64,000 nt of DNA from Streptococcus oralis subsp. dentisani (GTDB lineage: Bacteria; Bacillota; Bacilli; Lactobacillales; Streptococcaceae): assembly GCF_007475365.1 (NCBI RefSeq), contig NZ_CP034442.1, positions 930,001-994,000 of the forward strand. The letters run 5' to 3'. How positions within the stretch are numbered: the first letter of the stretch is position 1; each line of letters opens with the position of its first letter. Below, in pieces: positions 1 to 8,795 of this stretch. The position numbers and the translations under genes were made by a program. The notes under the pieces were generated by a model. The model ran no database searches, was not told where the DNA came from, and worked only from the letters and a program-made list of their open reading frames with translations.

Positions 1-2092
1 GCTGAAGCTGAGGCACTTTGGCTGGCGCTTACTGATGTTGAAGCACTTTGACTTGCACTTACAGATGCGCTTGCTGATTGGCTAGCTGATACAGACGCTG
101 AGTCGCTTGCACTTACAGATGCTGAAGCTGATTGACTAGCTGATACAGATGCTGATTGGCTCGCACTGATGCTTGCTGATACTGATGCTGATGCGCTTTG
201 GCTTGCACTAATTGACGCAGACTGGCTCGCGCTTGCTGAGATAGAAGCTGAGTTCTGGTTGTTAGATGCTGAAGCTGAGGCACTTTGGCTGGCGCTTACT
301 GATGTTGAAGCACTTTGACTTGCACTTACAGATGCGCTTGCTGATTGGCTAGCTGATACAGACGCTGAGTCGCTTGCACTTACAGATGCTGAAGCTGATT
401 GACTAGCTGATACAGATGCTGATTGGCTTGCACTGATGCTTGCACTTACTGATGCTGAAGCGCTTTGGCTTGCACTAATTGACGCAGACTGGCTCGCGCT
501 TGCTGAGATAGAAGCTGAGTTCTGGTTGTTAGATGCTGAAGCTGAGGCACTTTGGCTGGCGCTTACTGATGTTGAAGCACTTTGACTTGCACTTACAGAT
601 GCGCTTGCTGATTGGCTAGCTGATACAGACGCTGAGTCGCTTGCACTTACAGATGCTGAAGCTGATTGACTAGCTGATACAGATGCTGATTGGCTTGAAC
701 TTACAGAAGCTGAAGCTGATTGACTAGCTGATACAGATGCTGATTGGCTCGCACTGATGCTTGCTGATACTGATGCTGATGCGCTTTGGCTTGCACTAAT
801 TGACGCTGAAGCTGATTGACTTGAGCTTACTGATGTGCTAGCTGATTGGCTTGCACTTACAGACGCTGAAGCTGATTGGCTTGAACTTACAGACGCTGAA
901 GCTGATTGGCTTGAACTTACAGACGCTGAAGCGGATTGACTTGCAGATACTGATGCTGAAGCCGATTGACTTGAGCTTACTGATGTGCTTGCTGAACGAC
1001 TCGCGCTGAGCGATGCACTAGCTGAGGCACTGGCCGAACGGCTTGAGCTTACACTTACTGATGTTGAAGCACTTTGACTTGCACTTACAGATGCGCTTGC
1101 TGATTGGCTAGCTGATACAGATGCTGATTGGCTTGCACTTACAGATGCGCTTGCTGATTGGCTAGCTGATACAGATGCTGATTGGCTTGCACTTACAGAA
1201 GCTGAAGCTGAGCGACTTGCAGATACTGAAGCTGAAGCTGATTGGCTTGAGCTTACTGATGCGCTAGTTGATTGGCTTGAGCTTACAGAAGCCGAAGCTG
1301 ATTGACTAGCTGATACAGATGCTGATTGGCTAGCACTGATGCTTGCTGATACTGATGCTGATGCGCTTTGGCTTGCACTTACAGACGCTGAAGCTGATTG
1401 GCTTGAACTTACAGACGCTGAAGCGGATTGACTTGCAGATACTGATGCTGATGCGGATTGACTTGAGCTTACTGATGTGCTTGCTGAACGACTCGCGCTG
1501 AGCGATGCACTAGCTGAGGCACTGGCCGAACGGCTCGAACTTACAGAAGCTGAAGCTGAGCGACTTGCTGATACTGATGCTGAAGCTGATTGACTTGCAG
1601 ATACTGATGCTGAAGCACTTTGGCTTGCTGATACTGATGCGCTTGCTGATTGGCTAGCTGATACTGATGCTGAAGCTGATTGGCTTGAGCTTACTGATGC
1701 TGAAGCTGAGGCACTTGCTGAACGGCTTGAGCTTACGCTCGCTGAGGCTGAACGACTTGCGCTAAGTGATGCGCTAGCTGACGCACTGGCCGAACGGCTC
1801 GAACTTACAGAAGCTGAAGCTGAGCGACTTGCAGATACTGATGCGCTAGCTGATTGGCTTGAGCTTACAGAAGCTGAAGCTGAGCGACTTGCGCTGAGTG
1901 ATGCACTCGTACTTTGGCTTCCTGATACAGAAGCAGATACGCTACTGCTCACGCTTGCACTTGCTGATGCACTTTGGCTAGCATTTGCTGAGATAGATGC
2001 TGATTGGCTAGCACTGATGCTTGCTGAGATAGATGCTGAAGCGCTTTGGCTTGCAGATACAGATGCTGAAGCTGATTGGCTAAGGGATCCGC
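1..2092 (-). repeat. Second serine-rich repeat region of the adhesin, with 267-bp higher-order repeat
   Basis: Coding repeat built from 6- to 18-bp units encoding alternating serine (SASQSAS, SVSASQS, SISASQS). At the left edge a longer period is superimposed: the segment starting at base 1 recurs at 268 and again at 535, an exact 267-bp (89-codon) spacing. It includes a non-serine marker, NNQNS, at about 253 and 520. Units differ by a few substitutions. Another shared block, with the codons for SARRS-like ASASARS text, recurs near 980-1040, 1480-1540 and 1740-1800. Such arrays expand and contract by recombination and are prone to assembly collapse. Confidence 0.9.
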
Positions 2093-4271
2093 TTTCTTTA
2101 ACATTTATTTGAATGTCCTTAAAGTTAAGCTGTCCAGCTTCGTCAGTAATCTTATATTTAAGTGTTACAGTTCCTGTTTTAGTAGGCGTTCCAGAAATTT
2201 GGATAGATGGAATATAACCAGTTTTACCAGCCCCTAATTCATTGGTTTTAGTAGTAACTGTTAATCCAAGAGCTTCTAGTTCTTTCTTACCATGAATCAG
2301 TTCAACCGCTTGATCTGCAAGGTAAGGACTTTGCCAAGAACCAACAGACTTATCTCCTTTGTTATTACCATCATGAACATATAAAGTTTCATTAACTCGT
2401 TTACCGACTTCAACCTCAGGAACTAGTGGTTCAGGGGAAGGAATTAGTGAGTCTTTGCTCTTGTTGATAATTGACTCCTGCGCAGCCTCGGTTACAACTT
2501 CTTCTGGACGGCCTAGATAGGTAAAGAATTCAGCATCCTTACCTCCCAATCCATCATTATGTCTGACAAGATAATTAGGATTTTCAGTTTTAACAGTCCC
2601 CGTAACAGTGACTTTAGGAACATAGGTAAAATCAGCACGTCTTTCCACTCCTTGAACAAACCTCAAGCCCATCGGTTTGGTCCAACCACCATTACCAGTG
2701 TACAAAGTAATAGCATTTCTAGCATCTTGCTCATATCTATACTGTTTATCATTATGGAAATAGTAGGTTTCATTGACTGTATCTCCTACTTTATATTTTG
2801 CAAGAGGAGCCAGTGCTTCTTTTTTCCCTTCGGCATCATACGTTACAGCAGGTCCCTTAAACTGAGTAGTAGTAAGGTTCATGAATATGCTGGTTTGAGG
2901 AAAGCTACGTCCATCAAAGGTCACATCCAGATTGATACTACTTCTAAATGCTTTTGGATTATCACTCTTGAAAGTTACATATGGAATATAACGTCCAGGA
3001 GCCACTTCCACACGACCTGTTTCCGAGGTAATATTATATTTCTCTTGTGCTTCTTGCCAGTTTCGAGTCTCTAGAGTTTGTCTTGGAGAAAGTCCTGCAA
3101 ACTCACTATCCTTATATGAACCGTAAGGATATTCGTCCGCATCAAATTGAGACTTATGCATATAATATGTTACCGAGAAAGGAACACCTGCTCGTCCCAG
3201 AAAGACCCGTTGTCTATTTAAACGACCACTTGTTTCTGGAGAGTTGATGCTATATGGATCGGTATTTAGAAAGAAAGGTTCTTTTGATCCAGTATCGATC
3301 GGATTTGCTCTAAAACCAGAATACCCTGTCTTTGGTGCAGTCGCTACAGTATTGTCAACCTTTTGGTTTTTCTCAGCTTGCTTGGTTGTATCCTTACCTT
3401 GGGCTTGGTTCTTATCTGCTACAACACCAGCTGCGATGTTGTTGCTTGTTGTTGCTGCTTGGCTACTAAGTTGAGTTGCACTAGACAAAGCATCACCGAG
3501 TTTGCTTGATGCTAAGCTAGCTGCAGGTTTGGTATCGGCATTGAGTGATGCTGATGTAGAAGTTGAGACAGATGCTTGTACTTCTGATCCACTCGTTGCA
3601 CTAGTGCTCTCAACTAGTGAAGTTGAAGCTTGAGCGCTCGCTGACGCTGAGGTAGGAGCTGATGTTGATTGACTCGCTGAGGCAGATGCTGGAGCAGTTG
3701 ACTGACTTGCTGATGTTGAAGCACTTGCAGATGCTGACTGACTGACTGAAGCTGACTGACTTGCAGAGGCAGATTGACTGACTGAAGCTGACTGACTCGC
3801 ACTCGCTTGAGCCTCAACAGATTGACTGACTGATACAGAAGCTGTTGCAGATGTTTGTTCTGCTTGAGCTTTCTTTACTTCTGCTTGCGCTTGAGCGATG
3901 ATTGAGTTAGTACTTGTTTCAGTTGTTTCAGCTGCTTTCGGTTCAGCTGCGATGACTGTTTTATCCTTTTCTGTATAGTCAGATGTTTCATCCGCATAAA
4001 CAGTTTGCTCTTGAGTCATCACAAATCCTGCAGCTCCCGCGGCCAGGATTCCCCCTATGCCCGCTAGCGTGTTAAAACTAAGGTGTGCGTGATCAAGTTC
4101 TTCAGTGTCTGACAGGGTACTAGAGACAACTTCGCCCATCCCACCAATACGGAAGAGATCCAATTGAGAGTTCGAGGCTTTTACCCAGTTTTTACCCGAC
4201 TTGTAAAGCTTATAACGCTTTTTCTCATCTACGATCTCGAAATCTTTGTTAAACTTTTTACTTCGAAACAT
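1..4271 (-). CDS. Serine-rich repeat glycoprotein adhesin (SRRP), 3' end outside window
   Basis: Cell-wall adhesin and expected cargo of the accessory Sec system encoded to its right. The frame is open from an ATG at 4271 (preceded by GAAAGGAAACAA) to the window edge, about 1,423 residues, so the C-terminus and any LPXTG signal are not visible. Residues 21-29 read KLYKSGKNW, the KxYKxGKxW type of very long signal peptide. A Gly/Ala-rich hydrophobic stretch follows at about 69-86, with likely cleavage after VYA93. A short serine-rich region (about 120-262) precedes a non-repeat, presumably ligand-binding region (about 264-723), then a second serine-rich region of SAS/SQS/SVS units runs to the edge. 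The family is O-glycosylated on these serines by GtfA/GtfB before export. The ligand cannot be assigned: I see no clear Siglec-type arginine motif and cannot match it to a keratin-binding region. Family assignment is secure; the specific ortholog is not. Confidence 0.93.
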   Translation of the reverse strand, partial: MFRSKKFNKDFEIVDEKKRYKLYKSGKNWVKASNSQLDLFRIGGMGEVVSSTLSDTEELDHAHLSFNTLAGIGGILAAGAAGFVMTQEQTVYADETSDYTEKDKTVIAAEPKAAETTETSTNSIIAQAQAEVKKAQAEQTSATASVSVSQSVEAQASASQSASVSQSASASQSASVSQSASASASTSASQSTAPASASASQSTSAPTSASASAQASTSLVESTSATSGSEVQASVSTSTSASLNADTKPAASLASSKLGDALSSATQLSSQAATTSNNIAAGVVADKNQAQGKDTTKQAEKNQKVDNTVATAPKTGYSGFRANPIDTGSKEPFFLNTDPYSINSPETSGRLNRQRVFLGRAGVPFSVTYYMHKSQFDADEYPYGSYKDSEFAGLSPRQTLETRNWQEAQEKYNITSETGRVEVAPGRYIPYVTFKSDNPKAFRSSINLDVTFDGRSFPQTSIFMNLTTTQFKGPAVTYDAEGKKEALAPLAKYKVGDTVNETYYFHNDKQYRYEQDARNAITLYTGNGGWTKPMGLRFVQGVERRADFTYVPKVTVTGTVKTENPNYLVRHNDGLGGKDAEFFTYLGRPEEVVTEAAQESIINKSKDSLIPSPEPLVPEVEVGKRVNETLYVHDGNNKGDKSVGSWQSPYLADQAVELIHGKKELEALGLTVTTKTNELGAGKTGYIPSIQISGTPTKTGTVTLKYKITDEAGQLNFKDIQINVKESGSLSQSASASVSASQSASASISASISASQSASISANASQSASASASVSSSVSASVSGSQSTSASLSASRSASASVSSSQSASASVSASRSASASVSSSRSASASASASLSASRSASASVSSSRSASASASASVSSSQSASASVSASQSASASVSASQSASASVSASQSASASVSASRSASASVSSSRSASASASASLSASRSASTSVSSSQSASASVSASQSASASVSSSQSASASVSASQSASASVSASISASQSASVSASQSASASVSSSQSTSASVSSSQSASASVSASRSASASVSASQSASVSASQSASASVSASQSASVSASQSASASVSASQSASTSVSVSSSRSASASASASLSASRSASTSVSSSQSASASVSASQSASASVSSSQSASASVSSSQSASASVSASQSASTSVSSSQSASASISASQSASASVSASISASQSASVSASQSASASVSSSQSASVSASQSASASVSASDSASVSASQSASASVSASQSASTSVSASQSASASASNNQNSASISASASQSASISASQSASASVSASISASQSASVSASQSASASVSASDSASVSASQSASASVSASQSASTSVSASQSASASASNNQNSASISASASQSASISASQSASASVSASISASQSASVSASQSASASVSASDSASVSASQSASASVSASQSASTSVSASQSASAS

Positions 4272-4303
4272 TTGTTTCCTTTCTTTTCATCAAAATGCGA
4301 CCC

Positions 4304-4330
4304 TTTGTTAACCTCATGATCATTAACAAA
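4304..4330 (-). promoter_or_regulatory. Inverted repeat in adhesin leader
   Basis: TTTGTTAA (4304-4311) and TTAACAAA (4323-4330) form an 8-bp perfect inverted repeat separated by 11 bases, about 33-60 bases upstream of the adhesin ATG. A second small dyad, GCGTAGTTACGC, lies immediately beyond at about 4331-4342. No U-tract follows, so a simple terminator is unlikely. It could be a leader-RNA structure or a protein site; nothing in the sequence decides. Confidence 0.45.
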
Positions 4331-4442
4331 GCGTAGTTACGCTGCCCTCTCAAAACCAGAGATAATAAAACCGCAGTCAGTCTCAGTTTTTATCCCTTTG
4401 ACTCAGAAAAAGCAGATTCCATCTGGGATATACCAGTTGCTT

Positions 4443-4503
4443 TTAACTAGTATATACCATTTTCCATTTTATCAAAACAGCTCCTCCTTTTCAAGCAATT
4501 ATA
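4443..4503 (-). promoter_or_regulatory. Candidate adhesin promoter(s) and a leader mini-ORF
   Basis: On the minus strand a perfect TATAAT lies at 4498-4503. It is followed by a strong Shine-Dalgarno (AAAAGGAGGAGC, 4480-4491) and, 7 bases on, a TTG-initiated 10-codon ORF (4443-4475, MIKWKMVYTS then TAA). A second -10-like TATACT sits at 4449-4454, with TTGATA 15 bp or TTTTGA 17 bp upstream. Two readings are possible: a promoter at 4498 with a translated leader peptide, or a later promoter at 4449 with the SD-like text a coincidence or a gene remnant. Either gives a leader of roughly 170-220 nt before the adhesin start. Confidence 0.45.
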
Positions 4504-4565
4504 CTCGAAATGACAAATGAAAACACCTAATTTTTACCTAAAATTCGCTTTTAAGGCTCAAATAA

Positions 4566-4581
4566 TTGAAAGCGTTTTATT
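4566..4581. promoter_or_regulatory. cre-like site upstream of the adhesin
   Basis: TTGAAAGCGTTTTATT matches 14 of 16 positions of the CcpA operator consensus WTGNNARCGNWWWCAW. It lies about 65 bp upstream of the candidate TATAAT at 4498, where it could mediate catabolite control of the adhesin. The match is by eye and the two mismatches fall in the conserved CA near the 3' end. Confidence 0.35.
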
Positions 4582-4637
4582 ATTTTTCGACATCTCTACT
4601 TTCCCCACCCTTTCACCCTAGTTCAGTTAGACAGGAA

Positions 4638-4670
4638 CAAAAAAACCTTGACGAACAAATCGTCAAGGTT
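4638..4670 (-). terminator. Intrinsic terminator after asp4
   Basis: An 11-bp perfect stem (4644-4654 with 4660-4670, loop of 5) is followed on the minus strand by a run of T. It lies about 40 bases beyond the asp4 stop and separates the gtfA-gtfB-asp4 unit from the adhesin gene, which therefore needs its own promoter. Confidence 0.85.
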
Positions 4671-4707
4671 CATCTTTTCTGGAGACCATCTCCATCCAGA
4701 AAAGTTC

Positions 4708-4884
4708 CTAAAAAAAGCGTCCCAACTGCATGAGTAGTGTGACCAAAAGAGTTACGAGAAAGAGAACTCCGCCCAGCACGGCAATCATGCTAAAATCTTG
4801 CTTCTCCCTTTTTAGGGGTTTCTTTCGATTATCTAGCTGTTCTCGTATATGTTCTTGTAAAATGCTATTGTCCTTGTTAGACAT
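4708..4884 (-). CDS. asp4: Accessory Sec system protein Asp4 (SecE-like small membrane protein)
   Basis: Small accessory translocon subunit, 58 residues. The first 32 residues are charged (QEHIREQLDNRKKPLKREKQ), followed by one membrane segment, about 33-53 (MIAVLGGVLFLVTLLVTLLM), and a short basic tail. This is the SecE-like layout of Asp4, which acts with SecY2 in the membrane. A longer frame begins at 4935, but the ATG at 4884 has an ideal AAAAGGAGGAGCAC site, so I use that start. It sits directly after gtfB, the position asp4 has in other streptococcal accessory Sec loci. Assignment relies on size, topology and position, since so short a protein gives little sequence signal. I do not find an asp5 (SecG-like) gene beside it. 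Confidence 0.75.
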   Translation of the reverse strand: MSNKDNSILQEHIREQLDNRKKPLKREKQDFSMIAVLGGVLFLVTLLVTLLMQLGRFF

Positions 4885-4952
4885 GTGCTCCTCCTTTTCT
4901 GTTGATAGAAAGGAACTTGCTTTCATCGAAAGCAAGCCCTTGTCTTATTAGC

Positions 4953-6281
4953 TTATAAAATTGCCTTGTAGGCTTCCAGATCAGCCTGATTCGCTGCCTG
5001 TTTTTGCTTAGCAAGGGCAGCCTCCATCTCAGAAGGAAGAGAGAGAACTCCCTGAATCTTACCTACCATGGCTGATACATTTTCCACCGGATAAATATGA
5101 CTTTCTGCAACGAAACGATGATTGTGACAAGTCGTCTCAAAACTGAGAATCAGCATATTATTCTCAAAAGCTGTTCGACTACCATTGAGAATTTCATCAC
5201 TGATATTGATATCCAGATACAAGTCACAGCGAGCAAAGAGCTCATTCACCTTAGCTGGACGAATATTAGGATAGAGGGAAATATTCGGATAGCGATTTAA
5301 TTCCATTAAACGACTTGACATCTCAGTAATCGCTCCAATATGGAAATGAACATTTGGTAATTGAGTCAAAAGTGGCTCAATTTGCTCGATTTGGTCACTA
5401 TTCGTCAGAATCAAAGCTTCTGGATTCATATTATTGAGGCGATGGTATTGATAGAGATAACCAACATTGCGGAAGTAACTCTTCTCTTTTGGTGTCGCAA
5501 GCTTGAGGATTTTATCATAAACTTGCTTGTCCTGTACTGCGATACGGATGTTACGATGAGGCAACTGCATCGCCGCTTTCATGTTACCCGGCAACTCCTC
5601 TCCAATTGGCTCCTGCCAGAAGAGAATATCCTCTGCTCGTCCTTCTTTCGGAGTCAGACCAACAGCTACTAAAAATGGTGTTGCTAGAGAATTGTAGATA
5701 ATGCGATCTGTATCATATCCACGATATCGCAAGTAAAAGATTACAAACTCTTGCTTAGAATTAAAAATATGGCGTTTTCCATCAAGAGTTAAGATAATAT
5801 CCTCTGTTAGATGATTTTCCATAATCACCGTCACGTTATCCTGATTAAAGTAGCGTGTATGAGTTGGACGTTGGGCATCATCATAGGTAATCTGTGCAAA
5901 GAGACGTCCCTTGCGATTGTAAATATCTGCAGCGCGTACACGGCCTTGATCATCTAACCACTCAACTGCACGCACGCGACGTTCGTGTGTCGGTTGACGG
6001 TAAAAGATATTGGCACGTTTCTTACCCATATCCAAGATTTCACCATTAACATTACTCGAGCGAATTTCCCACAAATGAGGTTTCGGAACAAGGTTAAAAT
6101 AAAGAGGTAGATCGTCCTCTGAAGCCACATCTCCAGTAAAGTAACTGTAAGGCGACTCGACATCAGGTGCGAGGTAGCCATCGTCTCGGATCACGACAAC
6201 AGGGTAGTCTAGCCCAGCTGCCTTAAGTGAACGTAACAAATCAAAACTCGCTTGATCATAGCGTTCAAATAAACAAATCAT
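4953..6281 (-). CDS. gtfB: Accessory Sec glycosylation protein GtfB
   Basis: Partner and adaptor subunit of the GtfA-GtfB O-GlcNAc transferase that modifies serine/threonine in the adhesin's serine-rich regions in the cytoplasm. In the family GtfB is a GT-B fold protein without its own full catalytic site; it binds the acceptor polypeptide and stabilises GtfA. The 442-residue length is typical. The N-terminal half holds the beta-rich substrate-binding text (NIFYRQPTHERRVRAVEWLD, about 90-109, also seen in weak form in GtfA). The C-terminal half holds Rossmann-like strands ending in the ARCDLYLDINISDEILNG region. It lies 27 bases after gtfA and 68 bases before asp4 in the same unit. Assignment is confident from sequence and context. 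Confidence 0.92.
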   Translation of the reverse strand: MICLFERYDQASFDLLRSLKAAGLDYPVVVIRDDGYLAPDVESPYSYFTGDVASEDDLPLYFNLVPKPHLWEIRSSNVNGEILDMGKKRANIFYRQPTHERRVRAVEWLDDQGRVRAADIYNRKGRLFAQITYDDAQRPTHTRYFNQDNVTVIMENHLTEDIILTLDGKRHIFNSKQEFVIFYLRYRGYDTDRIIYNSLATPFLVAVGLTPKEGRAEDILFWQEPIGEELPGNMKAAMQLPHRNIRIAVQDKQVYDKILKLATPKEKSYFRNVGYLYQYHRLNNMNPEALILTNSDQIEQIEPLLTQLPNVHFHIGAITEMSSRLMELNRYPNISLYPNIRPAKVNELFARCDLYLDINISDEILNGSRTAFENNMLILSFETTCHNHRFVAESHIYPVENVSAMVGKIQGVLSLPSEMEAALAKQKQAANQADLEAYKAIL

Positions 6282-6308
6282 AGTGTTTATGCCTTTCTTT
6301 TCAAATCC

Positions 6309-7838
6309 CTACTGATGCTGTGCAGATTGAACAAGATCATACCAACGCTGGGCAATATGTTCATCAAGATATGGTTCTGCCACCTCGTAGGATACACGGG
6401 ATAGATCTTCTTGGGAATGTTGAGTAAATAGCTGGACAATCTTTTCTGCGTATTCCGTTGTCATTGCATCCAGATCATCTGGACGCGCCTCAGGAATCAA
6501 GTAGCCATTTTCTCCATCACGGATAAAGGTTGGATTTCCATAACGTACATCAAAACCAATAATTGGCAGACCAGAGCCAACTGCCTCTAACAAGGTCAAA
6601 CCAAATCCTTCACTTGTGGAGGCAGAGAGGTAAGCAGAGTAATTTCGATACACATCTGCCATGTGGTGATGCCCCATAAGACGGATATAGTCTTCTGCAT
6701 TTAACTCATGAATCAACTGCTCCAACATGGCTCTTTCGCCACCCGTACCATAGATATCAAAAGTAATTTCAGGTAATTGCTCATGTGCCTTCACTACAGA
6801 GTGAATCAACCAATCAATATGCTTTTCACTGGCCAAGCGCGAAGCTGTAATCAATCCAAACGGCTTGCGCTCTCCTTCTGGATGACGCAATTGATCCAAA
6901 CTTCCTACCGGAATAGTCAAGATTTCCTTTGGTTTGATGGTTGTATATTGGGCGAATTGTTCTTTGAGTAGGTTCGTTTGCGCATCGGTCGAGTTGATGA
7001 TATAGTCCACTTCGTCAGCATGTTCAAACTGATACTCATAATAGTTATTCCACAAAATATAGTCTTTCTCAGCAGGATTTTCACTAAAGTGGTCTGCATG
7101 AACGATTACGACTAGCTTTGCAGCGCCCTTATTAGCAAAGATAGCTTGACCAATATCTGTCTCTCGATCCAAGATCAACAAATCTTTGTCCGTCAGAGAC
7201 AGACTTCTCATAAAATGCGCGACAAACTCTTGCTTAGAATAGAAAACATGATTTGGGAAACGATAGACTTGCGTTTCCTGTCTACCATCGACTTCATTGA
7301 TGATTTCTTCATAGGCCACACTACCATCTTCATTGAGCCAGGTACGTTGATATAATTGCGCATGACCATTCATCGGACTAAAATACTCGACAAAATTCTT
7401 CGTATAAGTGTAGTACTCTTTTTGAATCAGGCAACCACGCGAAACAATTTCGGCGCGTTCAATCAACTCTTTATCCATATCACAGGCATAACAAGTTACA
7501 AAATCACCATCACCAAATACTAATCGAATCGTCTTCATATCGGTGTCGCGGATAATTTCGAGAGGCTCTTTATCGAAACTCGCTAAGACCTGCGCTAACG
7601 TATAGGTCGTCGGTGCAATTTTGACATCTGTAAAATGCTGATAAAGCCAGATAACCTCAGAGTCTTCAAAGCCGATATTCTTTGTCAAATGTTCAATGTT
7701 ATCAGCAGATATAAAATCCATAAAGATGAACTTCGCTTCTAAGCCAACACTACGAAGCAATTTTGCACGGTAGATCTGCGCATATTCTACACCGCTACTC
7801 GCCCAGCCAATCCCCAAATTGATGTTATAAATTGTCAT
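6309..7838 (-). CDS. gtfA: Accessory Sec peptide N-acetylglucosaminyltransferase GtfA
   Basis: Catalytic subunit of the enzyme that transfers GlcNAc from UDP-GlcNAc to serine/threonine of the serine-rich adhesin, the first step of its glycosylation. The protein is 509 residues, usual for the family. The GT4-type nucleotide-sugar site is visible near residues 400-430: STSEGFGLTLLEAVGSGLPI contains the E-x7-E motif, followed by GFDVRYGNPTFIRDGENGYL. An earlier ITASRLASEKHIDWLI marks the start of the donor-binding domain, and the N-terminal half carries the extended beta-sheet domain that contacts GtfB. The ATG at 7838 has AGAGGATAATCAAAT upstream. It is co-transcribed with gtfB and probably with the upstream DivIVA-like gene, whose stop is 14 bases away. 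Confidence 0.94.
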   Translation of the reverse strand: MTIYNINLGIGWASSGVEYAQIYRAKLLRSVGLEAKFIFMDFISADNIEHLTKNIGFEDSEVIWLYQHFTDVKIAPTTYTLAQVLASFDKEPLEIIRDTDMKTIRLVFGDGDFVTCYACDMDKELIERAEIVSRGCLIQKEYYTYTKNFVEYFSPMNGHAQLYQRTWLNEDGSVAYEEIINEVDGRQETQVYRFPNHVFYSKQEFVAHFMRSLSLTDKDLLILDRETDIGQAIFANKGAAKLVVIVHADHFSENPAEKDYILWNNYYEYQFEHADEVDYIINSTDAQTNLLKEQFAQYTTIKPKEILTIPVGSLDQLRHPEGERKPFGLITASRLASEKHIDWLIHSVVKAHEQLPEITFDIYGTGGERAMLEQLIHELNAEDYIRLMGHHHMADVYRNYSAYLSASTSEGFGLTLLEAVGSGLPIIGFDVRYGNPTFIRDGENGYLIPEARPDDLDAMTTEYAEKIVQLFTQHSQEDLSRVSYEVAEPYLDEHIAQRWYDLVQSAQHQ

Positions 7839-7852
7839 ATTTGATTATCCTC

Positions 7853-8540
7853 TTACAAAAAGTTATCTCGTTTAATTCTCGAAAGACGTTTGATTCTCTT
7901 GCCCTTATCATCATCTAACTTATCTTCGTCTTTCTTTTTAGGTTTTGCGCGACGTGAAGTGATGTAGCTGACAGAGATGGTACTATCTGTTCCTGTTTTT
8001 GCAAGGGGTTGTTCGAGATGGATTTTCTCTCTCTCAGGCACCACCTCTTCTTTCTCCTTAGCAACTTCTTCTGGTCTATCAAGTTCTTTACGCAATTCTT
8101 GAATTTTTTTGATATCTTTTGGTTTGCCATCGATATCGTCCAGTTCTAGAAAATCATCAATTCGACTAATAATATTTTTAATTTTTTCTTTTTGTAAATT
8201 ATACAATCTCTCAGCCTCTGCCCGTTTTTTGGTCAGAGTATCGATTTCTTCGAGAATAGATTCTCTCGTATCCAAGTAGTCTTTTTGTGCCTTTTCTAAA
8301 ACTTCTTTAGCTTCTTTTTCGGCCCTATCATGAGCTTCAATGACAAGAGATTTGGCATAAATGACTGCTTCACCGATCTCTTTTTCTTGATTCTTCATAG
8401 AGTCGATTTTTTTTACGTAGAGATTCGATTTTTTCATTCTTCTTTTGAATTTCACGATCGAATCCTTCCTCTAATGCTTCGATACAATCTTCGACTTCCT
8501 TAGCACGGTAGTTACCGAACAATGTTTTCTTCAGTCTCAT
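7853..8540 (-). pseudogene. DivIVA-like coiled-coil protein, frameshifted in an A8 tract (possibly phase-variable)
   Basis: Two overlapping frames make one gene. From ATG 8540 (GGGAGCAAA upstream) the text runs 44 codons: MRLKKTLFGNYRAKEVEDCI and on to KIESLRKK. It then stops 11 codons later. After a run of eight A on the minus strand (8407-8414), the next frame continues smoothly as IDSMKNQEKEIGEAVIYAKS for about 180 residues. Removing one A restores a 228-residue protein. The N-terminal F-GNYRAKEVEDCIEALEEGF resembles the DivIVA start (F-GY-x2-EV-x2-F). The body is a long charged coiled coil and the tail (about 180-228) is strongly basic. DivIVA proteins recruit partners to septa or curved membrane, so a role in placing the glycosylation/export machinery is conceivable but is inference. 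It lies 14 bases before gtfA. A sequencing error, slippage or true inactivation are all possible. Confidence 0.65.
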
Positions 8541-8588
8541 TTTGCTCCCTCTATTCCTTACTTATTCTGATTTACACCACTACTCCTC

Positions 8589-8597
8589 ATTGTAGCA
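8589..8597 (-). promoter_or_regulatory. Extended -10 promoter for the DivIVA-like/gtfA/gtfB/asp4 unit
   Basis: The minus strand reads TGCTACAAT, an extended -10 (TGn plus TACAAT), about 50 bases upstream of the ATG at 8540. No good TTGACA is seen 16-18 bp further up (TAGCAA). Together with the terminator at 8705-8734 it suggests that the glycosyltransferase genes form a separate transcription unit from secY2-secA2. Confidence 0.55.
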
Positions 8598-8704
8598 TAA
8601 AATAGCGCAAATTGCTATTCTTTTCTAAGCTCCAAACAAGGAAAATATCCTAAGCTGCTATCAAGCAAAACCCGAACTTAGCTTAAAGTCCATCTATTTC
8701 TAAA

Positions 8705-8734
8705 AAAATGTCTGATTGATAGATCAGACATTTT
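8705..8734 (-). terminator. Intrinsic terminator after the GH1-like gene
   Basis: Perfect 12-bp inverted repeat (AAAATGTCTGAT at 8705-8716, its complement at 8723-8734) with a 6-base loop, followed by a T-run on the minus strand. It lies about 60 bases beyond the GH1-like stop at 8796. Confidence 0.8.
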
Positions 8735-8795
8735 CAAAAGTAAAAATACGAACACTACTTCTAGGGTAGAAGAAATTCAGTTATTACTTCCTATT

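Noticed and set aside
1..2092. Regularly spaced repeats considered as a CRISPR array
   Set aside because: Repeats are contiguous, encode alternating serines in frame and have no unique spacers or cas genes.
2559..3474. Three plus-strand ORFs inside the adhesin's non-repeat region
   Set aside because: They overlap the clear minus-strand SRRP frame, lack ribosome sites and give no recognisable protein.
4885..4935. Upstream start for asp4 giving 75 residues
   Set aside because: The ATG at 4884 has an ideal AAAAGGAGGAGCAC site, whereas the upstream start has none.
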